This document shows, in pieces, positions 35,452 through 46,190 of a stretch of DNA of 64,000 bases. This stretch comes from Euleptes europaea (Eukaryota; Chordata; Lepidosauria; Squamata; Sphaerodactylidae): contig NC_079325.1 in NCBI RefSeq assembly GCF_029931775.1, positions 57,024,286 to 57,088,285 of the forward strand, in the 5' to 3' direction. A program made the position numbers and the translations under genes. Each line of letters opens with the position of its first letter. The first letter of the stretch is position 1. The notes beneath the pieces were generated by a model. The model was not told the DNA's origin, ran no database searches, and worked only from the letters and a program-made list of their open reading frames with translations.

Positions 35452-38400
35452 CCTTTGCCTTCCCCTTCCTTGTAATTCTCAAGCAGCATCCCAGACTGGA
35501 GACAGGAGACTGGAGACTGGAGGAGGGGTAAGGGACCTCTGACTCCTTTCCTCTCTCTCCAGTTTACCATCCCCAGATTGTCCCCCTACTACTTCTAGCC
35601 CTATGGGGGGGAGAAAGGGGTGCCCCTGCCTTCTCCTTCCCCCCAGCCCACCCCGATGCAAGAATTTTGGACTGCACGTAGCGGCTACTGTCCCAGGGAG
35701 AAGCTCCCAACCAAACACTGGACGGACAAGCGCTTCTGGTGTGGCACTCACCACTTTCCATCTTCATGCAGAACCGGTGCTTGAAGCCTTGCTGGGAACG
35801 GGAGCAGGTGATCACCTCTGGGTTCGAGCAGCCTCTGTCAACTGACTTGGCTCCCACAAGGACGTTGCAGCCATAACACTGGAGGCTCGACGCTAGACAA
35901 AAAGCAGCGACACAGAGGGATACTTCTCCCCACAGGGGCAAACAGACCATCAGCAGATCCCACACTGTGCACCAGCCAGGGAACACTGGCTTACCCTGAG
36001 AACCACTAATCTGTGGTGAGAAGCCAGTACACAAAACCATGATAAGCCCTGCAAGGTTCAAGTACCCGCTGCATCTCTGTGAGAGTCAGTGTTGTGCCCT
36101 TTCCTCCTTCCAGTTGGCACAGATAATTCAGAAGCCACACTGGAACAGACTCAAGGCTGGCCTCCCGTTTCCTTCACTGGCTAATGAAATGCTTTGGGCA
36201 AGCCTACAGGAGTGCAGGAAAGCAACACACACCACCACCACCACCACCACCCCAATTAGCAGTGCCTCTAAGCAGGGAGGCTGCCTTTCGCCATCACGGC
36301 TCATAATAGACCGCCTTTCAAAGCCATCTAAGTGAGTGCCCATAACCACAGCAGGGAGTGGCGCCACTGATTGTGCGTGAAGAAAAAATGCTGTTCTGGT
36401 CCTTTCTGTAGCTACAGCCCATCAGCTTCATCAGGTGACCCTAAATTATATATATATTGGAGGAGGTGTACTAGTCTGGGTGCTGAACTAGGATATAGGG
36501 AGATGTGGGTTCAAACACCCACTTTGCCAGGGAAGCTCACTGGGTGACCATGGGCCAGTCACTCTCAGCTTAACTCACCCCATAGGGTTGCTATTGTAAG
36601 CAAAACATGGAGGAGGGGAGAATGCTATAAGCAGTTTTTGCATTGCCCTAAATGGCTGAATACATAAATAAAGTACTGAAGTGTGTGATGACTGGGTGGT
36701 ATCTGTACCTGAGGGGGCAGAGTTGGCTGGTTTGTAGAGGGAGTGTTTGGTCAACGTGTGTGCCAGTGGGAAGAGAGGTGAGTGGGTAAAGAGTGTGGAG
36801 TATGAGAGAAACCAGAGAAAGAAGAACTGTACCTACCAGAAACCATTACACTTATGTACCCATCTGAAACCATGTTGCTTACCAAGGACACAGATACCAC
36901 TATGCTGTCTTGCTTCTAAATAAACTATGTTTACGAGAAAATAGCAGTTTTATTTAGAGTATAAAGGATCCCTTTTACCTCAGAGCCACCTCCACGCAGT
37001 GACCGTTCTGTTATTCTACCAGATACAGCTAAGCCAACCGGTTCTTTGGGTTCCACTAAGAATTCTGAAACTTTTGGTGGCACCAAAATTAAGCAGGAAA
37101 TGCTAAAGAAAATGAGGAGGCAGCGTAGCAGAGGTTGCTTCAGAACACTACAGATAGGTGCTGTACAGGTGTTACATATTAGGAGTCTCAGAAAGGAGCA
37201 AAATGTTATACCTATTTTCTCCACACCTATTTTCTCCATAATCTTAGAAAGCTCTATCATGTGACACATTTCTGCACTAAGCTTTACAATACTTTTTTGA
37301 AACAGATTGACTATGGCCGTTTCCACACCAAGTTATCAGTCCTGGGCAAAATACTGTTGGGAAGCGGGCATTTTTCCTGCTTCTGCACAGCATGATGCAC
37401 CTTCATGCACCTTCCAGGTTTTCTCGGATTTTTCTCAAATCTGCTTTGCTGTAAAGCCCGGATGGCTGCTGTGTCTATGTGAAAATTCAGATTCTCCCAC
37501 CCATATGGCAGCCATTTTCTCTCCCCTCCCCTGGCTGCCGGGTTTCTTTTTTATTAAAGCACTAGACTATTGCTATAGCTCTATACCATTGTAGCATGAG
37601 TTGTAACAGGTTCTGTGAACTCTCCATTTTCATTTTTTTTTAAAAAAGGTAAATCTCCAGCCTCCTCCCTTGCAGTGATTTAAGGGAATGGGTATCTCTG
37701 CTACACGAGAAGCTAGAGACTTACTTAAAAAAATGAGAAGCTGGGAATTCACAGGGCCTGTTATTGTTAAAATGATCTAACTATACAACAATTAAAAAAA
37801 ACCTGAAAAAGCCCCAGTTGCCCAAGGGAGGGATGGTAGCCACTGCTGGGGTCCTGGGGCAGGGAACTATTGGGCAACCTGCCATGTGGAAGCCCCCATG
37901 CCACTGCACTTTATTTGCAGCTGCACCAACAACAACCAAGAAACCACACAAGACCTTCCATGTGTGGAAACCACAAGCAACCAAAGGAAACCCTAGCCAT
38001 TTATGCATGGGACGTTTCGCCTTGGATTTGCCGTTCTCTAGATGCACGTTTTTCCTATCTGAATTCTCAAAACTCCGCATGGGGACTTATTTTTAAATTC
38101 TGAGAATTTGGATGGAGAAAATGTGCATCTAGAGAGCAGCAAATCCAAGGCAAAACCTCCCATGCATAAATGGTCCCTCTGTGCGATTTAAGGAAAAAAC
38201 CACCCTGCCTTTTTTCCACTAGAGGGCACTCTAAATACAGGCAAGAATTTGGAAAAAGAAAGAAAAGCAGATAGAAAAGTTGGGCAGGAATGTAATGATT
38301 TTCCTCAACTGCAGAACACGTTACATTGGAAGGAGAGAGAAATCCACATGGACATGCAAACAAGATGGAAAGAAGGCCCCCTCAGTTCTTTGTGCTCCGT

Positions 38401-41400
38401 GTCCTTCCAGAAATAGCCATCCCTGTTGTACATTACCTATATGGCGTCGTGTTTTCCCCAGAAATATTAGTATTTGCTCATAAATCTGGTTTGTATTCCA
38501 AAGACCAGCTGAAGGCTGCTCCCCACCCCCCAAATCATCCGGTTCCCAGAGGGCATGGCTTGCTCATTGCTGGGATGCTGGGATAGGTTGACAGGTCAGC
38601 TTAAGCTCCTGAGTTCCAGTTGCTTTAACAGTGTGCTTCCTGGCTAGGTGGGGATTTGAACCCACTCCACCCTGGTCTTAGTCTGATCAAAATGGCTTGG
38701 CCCGGATAAGTACTCGTTTATCTCCCCACTGCAGGGAAAATAAGAGCGGTGGGGTGAGGTGTTTTTTTTTTTTTTTTAAAGGTTTACATCAGCTTTCCTG
38801 GGAGGCCTCCAGAGGGTGGATTGACCCCCAGTGGGTCACGGTCCTGGAGAGTCACAGATTCATGGCCAGCATGGCGTAGTGGTTAAGAGCGATGGTTTGG
38901 AGTGGCGGAGGCTAATCTGGAGAACTGGGTTTGATTCCCCACTCCTCTGCACAAAGCCAGCTGGGTGACCTTGGGCAAGTCACACTCTCTCAGCCTCACC
39001 TACCTCACAGGGTGTCTGCTGTGGGGAGGGGAAGGGAAGGTGATTTAAGCCAGTTTGATTCTCCCTTAAGTGGGAGAGAAAGTCGGCATATAAAAACCAA
39101 CTCTTAGAACATCATAGAGTTGGAAGGTACCACCAGGGTCATCTACTCCAACCCCCTGCACAATGCAGGAAATTCACACCTACCTCCCCCACACACATGG
39201 CCAAGATGCCCTCCCTCTCATCACCTGCCTAAGGTCACAGAATCAGCATTGCTGACAGATGGCCATCTAACCTCTTCTTAAAAACCTCCAGGGAAGGAGA
39301 GCTTACCACCTCCCGAGGAAGCCTGTGCCACTGAGGAACCACTCTAACTGTTAGAAAATTCTTCCTAATGTCTAGATGGAAACTCTTTAATTTCAACCCA
39401 TTGGTTCTGGTCCGACCTTCTGGGGCAACAGAAAACAACTCGGCACCCTCCTCCATATGTCAGCCCTTCAAGTACTTGAACATGGTTATCATATCCCTTC
39501 TCAGTCTTCTCCTCTTCAGGCTAAACATACCCAGCTCCTTCAACCTTTCCTCATAGGACTTGGTCTCCAGACCCCTCACCATCTTTGTTGCCCTCCTCTG
39601 GACATGTTCCAGCTTGTCTACATCTTTTTAAAATTGTGGTGCCCAAAACTGAACACAGTACTCTAGTTGAGGTCTAACCAGAGCGGAGTAAAGCGATACC
39701 ATCACTTCATGTGATCTGGACACTATACTTCTGTTGATGCAGCCCAAGATCACATTTGCCTTGTTAGCTACCGCATCACACTTCTGACTCATGTTCAGTG
39801 TTTGGTCTACTAAGATCCCAAGATCCTTTTCACACACACTACTGCTCAGACAAGTCTCCCCCATCCTATAATTATGCATTTGATTTTTCCTACCTAAATG
39901 CAGAACTTTACATTTGTCTTTGTTGAAGTGCATTTTATTAGTTCTACCCCATTTCTCCAGCCTGTCAAGATCATCCTGCATCTTGGCTCTGTCTTCTACT
40001 GTATTTGCTACCCCTCCCAATTTAGTATCATCTGCAAATTTAATAAGCATCCCCTCTATGCCTTCATCCAAATCATTTATAAAGATGTCGAACACAGGGC
40101 CCAGCACAGATCCCTGAGGAACTCCACTAGTCACTTCTCTCCAAGTGGATGAGGAACCATTTATTAGAACTCTTTGGGTACGATCTGTCAACCAGTTGCA
40201 GATCCATCTAACAATAACAGGATCTAACCCACATTTCCCCAATTTGTCAACTAGAATACTATGTGGAACCTTATCAAAAGCCTTACTGAAATCTAGATAA
40301 ACTATGTCTACAGCATTCCCCTGATCCAGCAAGGTAGTAACTTTCTCAAAAAAGGAGATAAGATTAGTCTGACATCACTTATTCTTGAGAAACCCATGCT
40401 GGCTCTTAGTGATCAGATCCATCCTTTCTAAATGCTCAAGGACGGACTGTTTGATTTGTTCGAACACTTTTCCTGGTATAGAAGTCAAGCTGATGGGTCG
40501 GTAGTTACCCGGATCCTCCTTTTTCCCCTTCTTGAAGATGGAGACAACATTTGCCCGCCTCCAATCTTCTGGCACCTAACCTGTTTGCCAAGACTTTTCA
40601 AAAATAATGGACAGAGGTTCAGAAATTACATCTGCAGGTTCTTTAAGTACCCTTGGGTGCAATTCATCGGGCCCAGAGGATTTTGTTTCATTTAAAGAAA
40701 CCAGGTGTTTGTGCACTAACCCAATGCCAACTCTAGGCTGCAAATCCCTTCCCTCATCACATGTTCTGTTTATGCCATGTTGAGCACCACTTCCCTCACG
40801 AGAAAAGACTGAGGAAAAGTAGGAATTCTTCTTCTTCTTCTTCTTTGCAGAGTAGCCTAAGCAAAATGCTGGCTAGGTCCCTGTCCCAAGGAGTTTACAG
40901 TCAAAATTCAAGACCAGGGAGAGGAGGAAAAGAGACCAGTGATGTGAGCAAGGGCATCTCCATGGGCTGGTTCCACGCGGGGGCAGGAAAAGCAGCAAGC
41001 AGGATGGAGGCACGCAGGGGCAGCATACTCATGCCTCATGTCTGCCCTGCTGGCTGTGCCACCCTGCTCCACTCCTTCCTTCCTTATTGCGTTAGTACAA
41101 AGCACAGACTTGATGAGAATCTTGCTAGCCCCCCCCCCATGGCCTGGCAACCCTCCCCCCAATAGCTGAGCTGCTGCTCAGATGGTAAAGGGAAGAAAGT
41201 AGGGAAATGCCAGAGGTTAGTGCCTCCATTTTGAAGGTGGCACTAAGCCACACCCGCTGCATGGTTTGGCTGCTTGCAGCGCTTTCACATGGAGGCTCTG
41301 CCTGTAGCTACCAGGCTGTTTCCCCTTTAAGTTAAAGCAAAGGCTTAAAGAGCACAACATTGGAGGGGCTGTGGCTCAGTGGTAGGGCATCTTTCTCACA

Positions 41401-44400
41401 TGAAGAAGGTCCCAGGTTCAGTCCCTGGTGTATCTGGTTCAAAAGACCAGGCAGTAGGTGATGTGAAAGACTTCTGCCTGAGACGCTAGAGAGCTGCTGC
41501 CAGTCTGAGTAGACAGTCCTGACCTTGAAGGCCCAAGGGTCTGATTCAGTATCGGGCAGCTTCCTGTGTGTGTTCATGTGTGCACAAGTGCCTCAACAAA
41601 GCAGGGCTCTGCTGTCTTCCACTCGGGTAAAAATCCCCATGTGGAATCAGACATGGGCTCTGTTATAAAGGAAGGCTAAGCCAAAGTCTTCCTGGAAAGG
41701 CTTTTGAGGACAACCATGCGCACATTAGCCCCAGAGGTATCCCAGCTGTGCCATGAAGGTGCCAGGAATGGCAGTATGCACCCAAAAAGATTTGATCAGA
41801 GAATCCCAGGATCCCTTGAGCAGTTGCTGAGAATGCTGGGGCAGAACTCTCGAGATGCATCCATGCTATGGAAGCTTTAGTAAACATTCCCTCTCCCCAG
41901 GGAAACTACAGACCCACCAGAGGAGCTACTGAAGTCTGGGAAATCTCAGAGTGGTGACTCCCAGCTGCCCGGAGTCTGACCTTCGTTGGGGGAGGGAGGG
42001 ATAGAAATTGAATAAAATAAATAAAATTGTCAGAGATACAAGTTGCTCATAATAAGTTTGACAGAGACAGTTGTCAAAGAGCTGTCAGATCAGGGACATC
42101 TAAGCTGATGCAAGAGGCAGCAAGAGCCTTGCAGGTCCCAGAGTGAACTGCAGCAAACCAGATTTAGGCAGTACGCTGATGCAATACTGTGGTCAGGTCT
42201 ACAGGTGACCTAATTGCTATCTGGTGCGGTACTGTATATAAGTCTGTATGACAATTACTCTGTGTTGGGGAAATATAGTGGAGTAAGTGTACGTGATGGT
42301 TGTTTTTATCTGTGCACTGTACAAAATAAACACGCACTGTTTTCTACAAAGCCAAGGAGTTCTGGTGGTGTGTTCTGGATAACTGCTAATCCACTAGTTC
42401 CCCCGCATCAGGGAAGGGAAGGGAAGCTGCATCAGTTACGCTGGTATGAAACCCGAGGGAAGAACATGGGAAGAACAGGGCTCAAAAGTCTTTTCTCAGA
42501 AGCAGGTAGCAAGTCTGGCCCAAAGCCCCTTCCATTATGCAGGGATTCATTTATCTGGTATACTTTAAAACCACCTTTTGTTCAAGGCACTCAGAGTGGC
42601 TGACATTATTTTCCATTTTATCCTCACAAACCCCTGTGAGGTAGGTTGGGGCTGAGAGTGTGTGACTGGCCCAAAGTCTCCCAGCAAGAAGGGAGAGGGA
42701 TTTGAACCTGAGCCTCCCCAGGTCTCCCTGGATGAGATTATCATTGGCTGGGCTTCGTGGGAGAAAGGCACCCCCTGACACTGATTTGGAAAGGATGCTG
42801 AGTATTAAGAGCCCGTCCCAAGACAACCCACGATCTGCAACATGAAAAACTGAATTTTAGAATCGTCGTACTTTATGCAAAAGCCATGTTCTGTTCCCAT
42901 AGCTGATTCTGCTACTGCTGGTCATGATGTGCAAAGGCAATGACCCATGCAGGACCACTGAAGCATTGGGAACTATGGCATTAAAAAAAAAAAACCACAG
43001 TTGACAAATTTCTATCACTTTATAATGTTTATAACAACCTGAATTCCCAGCTTTCATTGTTAAAAAAAGCAAGCCTTTAGCCATTTTTGTTGTGGAGATA
43101 TAAGGAGAAAGGCACATCTCTACAACAAAAGGGGCTAAAGGCTTTATTTGAAATGTCTTGTGGGCCATCCCATATTCCTCAACACCACACTTCTGTGTAA
43201 CCTATGAATATCTGCAACTGCCTTAGACATTCAGAACCATCTACTGTGACTTGCAGCAGGTCTCCAACCCTCCCTTCCTGGGCTCCTTTTAACTGGAGGG
43301 GCTGGGGATTGAACCTGCGATACAGGCAAGCATTACTGAATCTGGAGATTTCCATGTTTCCGTGAACAGAAGCAGTAATCTGTGTATTCGGCTTGCCTGT
43401 ATCTTATTTATATTGTAAGCCGCCTTGAGACAGCCAGCATGATGTAGTGGTTAATGTGTCAGACTAGGACCTGGGAAACCCAGGTTCGAATCCCCACTTG
43501 GTCCATGGAGCTTGCTGAGTGACCTTGACCCAGTCGCACACTCTCAGCCTTGACCCTGGCAAGTCTTTGGATGGGAGACCTCCAAGGAATGCCAGGGTCA
43601 TGATGTGAAGGCAGGCAATGGCAAACCACCTCTGAACACCTCTTGCCTTGAAAACCCCATCAAAGGGGGGGGGGATAAGTTAGCAGTGCGTTAACAGCAC
43701 AAAAAAAAAAAGGCCGCCTTGTGCTCTGTTAGGGCAAAAAGCGAAAATGTGTCAAATAGATAATTAAATTAATTTAAACAAGAACGGGGTGGGGGTGGAA
43801 GTGAAGCGGGTCAGGAAACTGGCCCAGGTGGATATTTCCCAACCCAGATGAAGTGCTTTGCTTATTCAACAATATCCCTGATGTTAAGCCCAAAGGCACT
43901 CCAGTTGAAGCCCAGAAAGGCTCTTTGCCTGGCAACCCTATAAAATGCCAATCCCTTAGGACCACACAGAGTGCTCTTTCTTTCAGAGATGGCAGGTATG
44001 TTCCAGGCAGTAGTGAGGGCACAGGGGAGCTACACAGCAGTCCAAGAGGTCTTTTTGGCAGCTGAGACCAACTATGGAATTCACTTCCCCTGGAAACTCG
44101 CCAAATGTTAAGCTTGATCACCATACAGAAATAATTGTAAAACCAGCCTGTTTGGATTGGCCTGTGCAGTTCAGGGTCCAGAAAGACAGCAAGGTAGGGT
44201 TGCCAATCTCCAGGTGGGGCTGGAGATCTCCTAGGTTTACAGCTGGTCTCTGGCTACAAAGATCAGTTCCCCTGGAGAAAACGGCAACTTTGGAGAGTGG
44301 ACTTTAGGGGATCACATCCTTGCTGCACTCCTTCCCCTCCCCAGACTCTACCCTCCCAGACTCCACCCCCTAATCTCTAGGGCGGGTGGGTGTTCTTTGT

Positions 44401-44703
44401 TCCATTTTGCTGAATTTTCTTTCCCTCCCCATTAGGTTACCTGCCCCAAATTTTTGAGATGCGTTGAGATTTAACTATAACTCAAATGCAATGTCTACTT
44501 TAAAATGAGTCCGATTCACTGAATTACATGGCATCAGGGGTGGTGGGTGGTGGTGTGAGGAATCCTGCAACACAGAAGCTCATTGGCACAATCCTGATTT
44601 CCATTTTAAACAATCAAAAGCACTTACCAATAGGAAGAAGCAGCGCTGCCATGACCAAAGGAAGGATCCCATCTGCAGCACCAAACCTGCGTCCCACCAC
44701 CAT
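31722..44703 (-). CDS. Ly6/uPAR (LU-domain) GPI-anchored protein, 3 exons
   Basis: The exons are 44703-44628, 35892-35752 and 31906-31722, giving 133 residues. Residues 1-26 form a signal peptide (hydrophobic [13 protein letters not shown], cleavage after A26). Residues 31-108 are one LU three-finger domain with ten cysteines at 31, 34, 47, 55, 67, 83, 89, 101, 102 and 107, opening LQCYGC and closing CCDRDLCN. The tail after 108 is hydrophobic to the last residue, as in GPI-anchored Ly6 proteins. Exon boundaries are GT-AG and both introns are phase 1, the usual Ly6 arrangement. The start codon has a good Kozak context (CTCCATGG). Members of this family act at the cell surface as receptor modulators or adhesion proteins; which one this is I cannot say. 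Joining exon 1 to exon 2 over 8.7 kb is inference from phase and fit. Confidence 0.85.
32316..32823. repeat. Intron-2 duplication, copy A (with MITE)
   Basis: This segment, from CTGATGTAAGGAAGCCGAGAG to CTGCCTTCCCCTTCC, is repeated in direct orientation at 35325-35643. By eye the two are about 90% identical outside two differences: the CA-run length and a 201-bp extra block at 32544-32744 explained by a MITE and its target duplication. Both copies lie in intron 2 of the Ly6-like gene. Confidence 0.8.
32544..32752 (+). mobile_element. hAT-like MITE with exact 8-bp TSD
   Basis: The element at 32552-32744 begins CAGGG and ends CCCTG and is flanked on both sides by TCCCCAGA (32544-32551, 32745-32752). 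The paralogous site at 35570-35577 has a single TCCCCAGA, the empty site. An 8-bp duplication and CAGGG ends indicate the hAT superfamily. It has no coding capacity. Confidence 0.85.
33197..33398 (+). mobile_element. tRNA-derived SINE (CTGTGGCTCAG type)
   Basis: GGCTGTGGCTCAGTTGTAGAGC is a box-A-bearing head and GGTTCAATCCCCGG carries box B. The body has GACCTCTGCCTGAGACC and GATTCAGTATCAGGCTGC. The same family occurs at 41364-41578, 45985-46190 and 57795-58018. The absence of a closed acceptor stem argues against a real tRNA. Confidence 0.8.
33815..34437 (+). mobile_element. CR1 LINE 3' part
   Basis: The segment encodes in pieces the CR1 end: [39 protein letters not shown] and MFSLEKRRL. 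It then has the TTTTTTAACAGTAAGAG block and the tail GGGGTTGGATTAGATGGCC...GGTTCTATGATTCTAAG. It is 5' truncated and has at least one frameshift near 34095, at a G run. Confidence 0.85.
35325..35643. repeat. Intron-2 duplication, copy B (empty MITE site)
   Basis: Direct repeat of 32316-32823 without the MITE. It carries a long CA run at 35416-35448 and ends about 110 bp from exon 2. It probably arose before the MITE insertion in copy A. Confidence 0.8.
35752..35892 (-). CDS. Ly6-like gene, exon 2 (first half of LU domain)
   Basis: It encodes residues 26-73 in part, with cysteines 1-5. The acceptor is TTTGTCTAG and the donor is GTGAGT. It opens SSLQCYGC, the normal start of a mature LU domain directly after a signal peptide. 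Confidence 0.9.
36226..36251 (+). repeat. (CAC)n microsatellite
   Basis: About eight CAC units lie in intron 1 of the Ly6-like gene. Confidence 0.9.
36400..36440 (-). other. Hammerhead-like core fragment
   Basis: The minus strand has CTGATGA at 36434-36428 and GAAA at 36406-36403, separated by a possible stem II containing GCTGTAGCTACA. Stem III cannot be made clearly and no inverted arms were found, so this is probably a worn relative of the fold-back elements. Confidence 0.35.
36462..36675 (+). mobile_element. tRNA-derived SINE
   Basis: TGTGGGTTCAAACACCCACTTTG holds a box-B-like sequence. GGGTGACCATGGGCCAGTCAC and GTAAGCAAAACATGGAGGAG form the body, and it ends TGAATACATAAATAAAG. The head is diverged. 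It belongs with the copy at 24942. Confidence 0.65.
37260..37997. other. Intron sequence, partly unassigned repeats
   Basis: GGCCGTTTCCACACC near 37314 and the following block look like a DNA transposon end but I could not find its partner. No exon is seen. Confidence 0.3.
37998..38173. mobile_element. Small palindromic MITE
   Basis: CCATTTATGCATGGGACG at the left is mirrored by CTCCCATGCATAAATGG at the right. The inverted ends continue through GCCTTGGATTTGC and CTCTAGATGCAC for about 55 bp per side. The same end sequence closes both tandem arrays at 26765-29360. No target duplication was recognised. Confidence 0.7.
38863..39106 (+). mobile_element. tRNA-derived SINE
   Basis: CAGCATGGCGTAGTGGTTAAG and GGGTTTGATTCCCC are the pol III box A- and B-like parts. 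The body runs through CAGGGTGTCTGCTGTGGGG to AAGTCGGCATATAAAAACC. It abuts the 3' end of a CR1 at 39107 with no spacer. Confidence 0.8.
39107..40830 (-). mobile_element. CR1 LINE, longest copy, 5' truncated
   Basis: On the minus strand the sequence gives reverse transcriptase from [19 protein letters not shown] (near 40575) through [15 protein letters not shown] and the catalytic [10 protein letters not shown] (about 40040-40010) to [16 protein letters not shown] at 39628. The C-terminal block and the CATAGAGTTGG-type tail follow at 39107. Two open frames, 40575-40375 and 40332-39628, are separated by a break near 40370, and another lies near 39630. The 5' part with the endonuclease is missing. 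It is relatively well preserved but inactive. Confidence 0.9.
41364..41578 (+). mobile_element. tRNA-derived SINE (CTGTGGCTCAG type)
   Basis: GGGGCTGTGGCTCAGTGGTAG is followed by GGTTCAGTCCCTGG (box B) and GACTTCTGCCTGAGACGC. It ends near GATTCAGTATCGGGCAGC. Intact head and body. Confidence 0.8.
42106..42410 (+). mobile_element. Probable solo LTR
   Basis: The block begins TGATGC and ends GCATCA, with CTGTATATAAGTC (TATA-like) near 42231 and AAAATAAACACGC (polyadenylation-like) near 42320. The spacing of promoter and signal fits an LTR. No target duplication was found, so the limits are provisional. Confidence 0.5.
42555..42745 (+). mobile_element. MIR-like (CORE) SINE
   Basis: CATTTTATCCTCACAAACCC, CTGTGAGGTAGGTTGGGGCT and TGTGTGACTGGCCCAAAGTC match the MIR core in order and spacing, followed by GGATTTGAACCTGAG. 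It is old but well recognisable. Confidence 0.65.
43430..43668 (+). mobile_element. Composite tRNA- and 5S-derived SINE
   Basis: The tRNA part has CCAGCATGATGTAGTGGTTA and GGTTCGAATCCCC. From about 43550 it switches to TTTGGATGGGAGACCTCCAAG, the 5S-like block, then GCAAACCACCTCTGAACACC as in the family at 3171 but in plus orientation. Either two SINEs are joined or this is a template-switch chimera. Confidence 0.6.
44193..44385 (-). repeat. MITE-like repeat
   Basis: It starts GGGTTGCCAATCTCCAGGTG and runs through CAGTTCCCCTGGAGAAAAC to CTCCACCCCCTAATCTC. The far terminal repeat is missing. It lies in intron 1 of the Ly6-like gene, 240 bp from exon 1. Confidence 0.65.
44628..44703 (-). CDS. 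Ly6-like gene, exon 1 (signal peptide)
   Basis: It encodes residues 1-25 and the first base of A26. The donor GTAAGT stands at 44627-44622. An in-frame ATG at 44652 would give a signal of only nine residues, so the upstream ATG at 44703 is preferred. An ATAAATA on the minus strand lies about 40 bp upstream, near 44745, but a promoter is not established. Confidence 0.75.
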
Positions 44704-44759
44704 GGAGGCCAATCCCAGGTGTCTGCTCCACATTTAAAACCGATGAAGATATTTATGCA

Positions 44760-45984
44760 GACCGATTTAAACCATGGCATGCGCTAACACCACAGGAACT
44801 CTTCCATATTCTTTGCTTTAAGTTCCAGGTCTCCAAAAACCTCTAGAAAGAAAGATTGCCGTGGGATTTGAGAAATCTTCCTCTTGAATCTCTCCAGATC
44901 TACCAATCAGTTTGAAAATAGATCCCACCTCCCCTTTTCTTTCCTCCACCTCTCCATAAATGCTCCTGGTGGATGAACAGATGTGAGTATGTGTGTGCCT
45001 CTGTGCGTGTGTGTGTGTCTGCTGTTACCCTTAGCTATTTCTGTCCTATTTCTTCTACCCGTGATCGTTGCCTATTAATTCATGGGTGCAGCGGCTGTTG
45101 GAGAGAAATGCTCCCTAATCAAGATTTAACTCTAAATCCACTCCAAAATCCTCTAATTCGCTTGGATTAGGCGGAGAAAGCTTTTTTTCCTCTTCTCTTC
45201 CCTCTCTTTGGCTCCCCCACCTTCGATCTGAATTGAGACCCCTGCAGAATATTCTGAATGCTGGATGCAAATTTCAGGGATCATTTTATTTCAGAAGCAC
45301 AACCTGCCATCCAGCTACTTTTAAATCCCAAACACGACATTTGAGAAGGTAAAGAGAGAACGGATTTGCTATGAGAACTTGTGTAGGGTCAATTTGGAGG
45401 CAGTCCAAAGCAAGGACTACTATGGGATCCCTGCAGCTTGTGTGCATGGTGGGAAACTCCAGAGAAAAGGTACAGCTTTTAAAGGCAAGATGGGGAAGGC
45501 AGCCCCTGTGGAAGACGGCCTTACTGTGCTTCCAGAAGGTGCTTGCTGGGCTCGCAGGTCTTGATCATTCGCCAGGAGGGGAGATGGAGGGAAAGTGGCA
45601 GCCAGCTTGAACCATACCAGCGGAGTGCTGTTCTCTTTCTCCTAGTACAGGCGCTCACAGCCGGGGCCTGGCTGGAGAGGGAACCTTGGGGCAGGGCTGT
45701 GCCCAAGGGTCGCAGCCCCTACCCGGTGGACATCAACATCTTGGGTTTTTATCATTATACACAATGGAATGCTCAAGAGTGTCCACTGCTGGCTTGATGG
45801 CTTCCATGCAGGAATTTCCCCCCAGGTAGACCAGCTGGATGCCCACATTTGTGTGTGTATGTGTGGAGGGGGGAGCTTCCACATGCCATTCAGCTTTACT
45901 AGAGCACAGCTCATGTTGTTCCAAGGGCTTAGTCCTTTGAAACACATATAAGAACAACCTTCTCTGCTCCAACTGAAAACTGGA
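44760..45984. other. Upstream flank of the Ly6-like gene, unassigned
   Basis: This holds the likely 5' UTR and promoter of the Ly6-like gene, but I cannot fix a transcription start. The part at 45040-45180 is non-repetitive with several ATTA/TAAT cores. Short plus frames at 45371-45610 show no domain. Confidence 0.35.
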
Positions 45985-46190
45985 AGAGCCTCTGCTTTGC
46001 ATGCAGAAGGTCCCAGGTTCAATCCCCGGCATCTCCAGTTAAAGAGACTAGACAAGTCGGTGATGTGAAAGACCCCAGCCTGAGACCCTGGAGAGCCGCT
46101 GCCAGTCTGAGTGGACAACTCTGACCTTGATGGACCGGGGTGTGTGTGGTCTGATTCAGTATCGAGCAACTCCTTCACGTGTGTTCTGTA
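45985..46190 (+). mobile_element. tRNA-derived SINE, head truncated
   Basis: From CTCTGCTTTGCATGCAGAAGG through GGTTCAATCCCCGG (box B) and AGACCCCAGCCTGAGACC to GATTCAGTATCGAGCAAC. The first 20 or so bases of the head are lost. Confidence 0.7.

Noticed and set aside
35325-35643. A second LU-domain exon in the duplicated intron segment
   Set aside because: The duplication stops about 110 bp short of exon 2 and no cysteine-rich exon lies beside the other copy.
36680-36960. A possible LTR with ATAAACTATG near its end
   Set aside because: No matching inverted ends or target duplication could be found.
45371-45610. Overlapping short plus-strand frames upstream of the Ly6-like gene
   Set aside because: No similarity to a known protein and no convincing splice sites.
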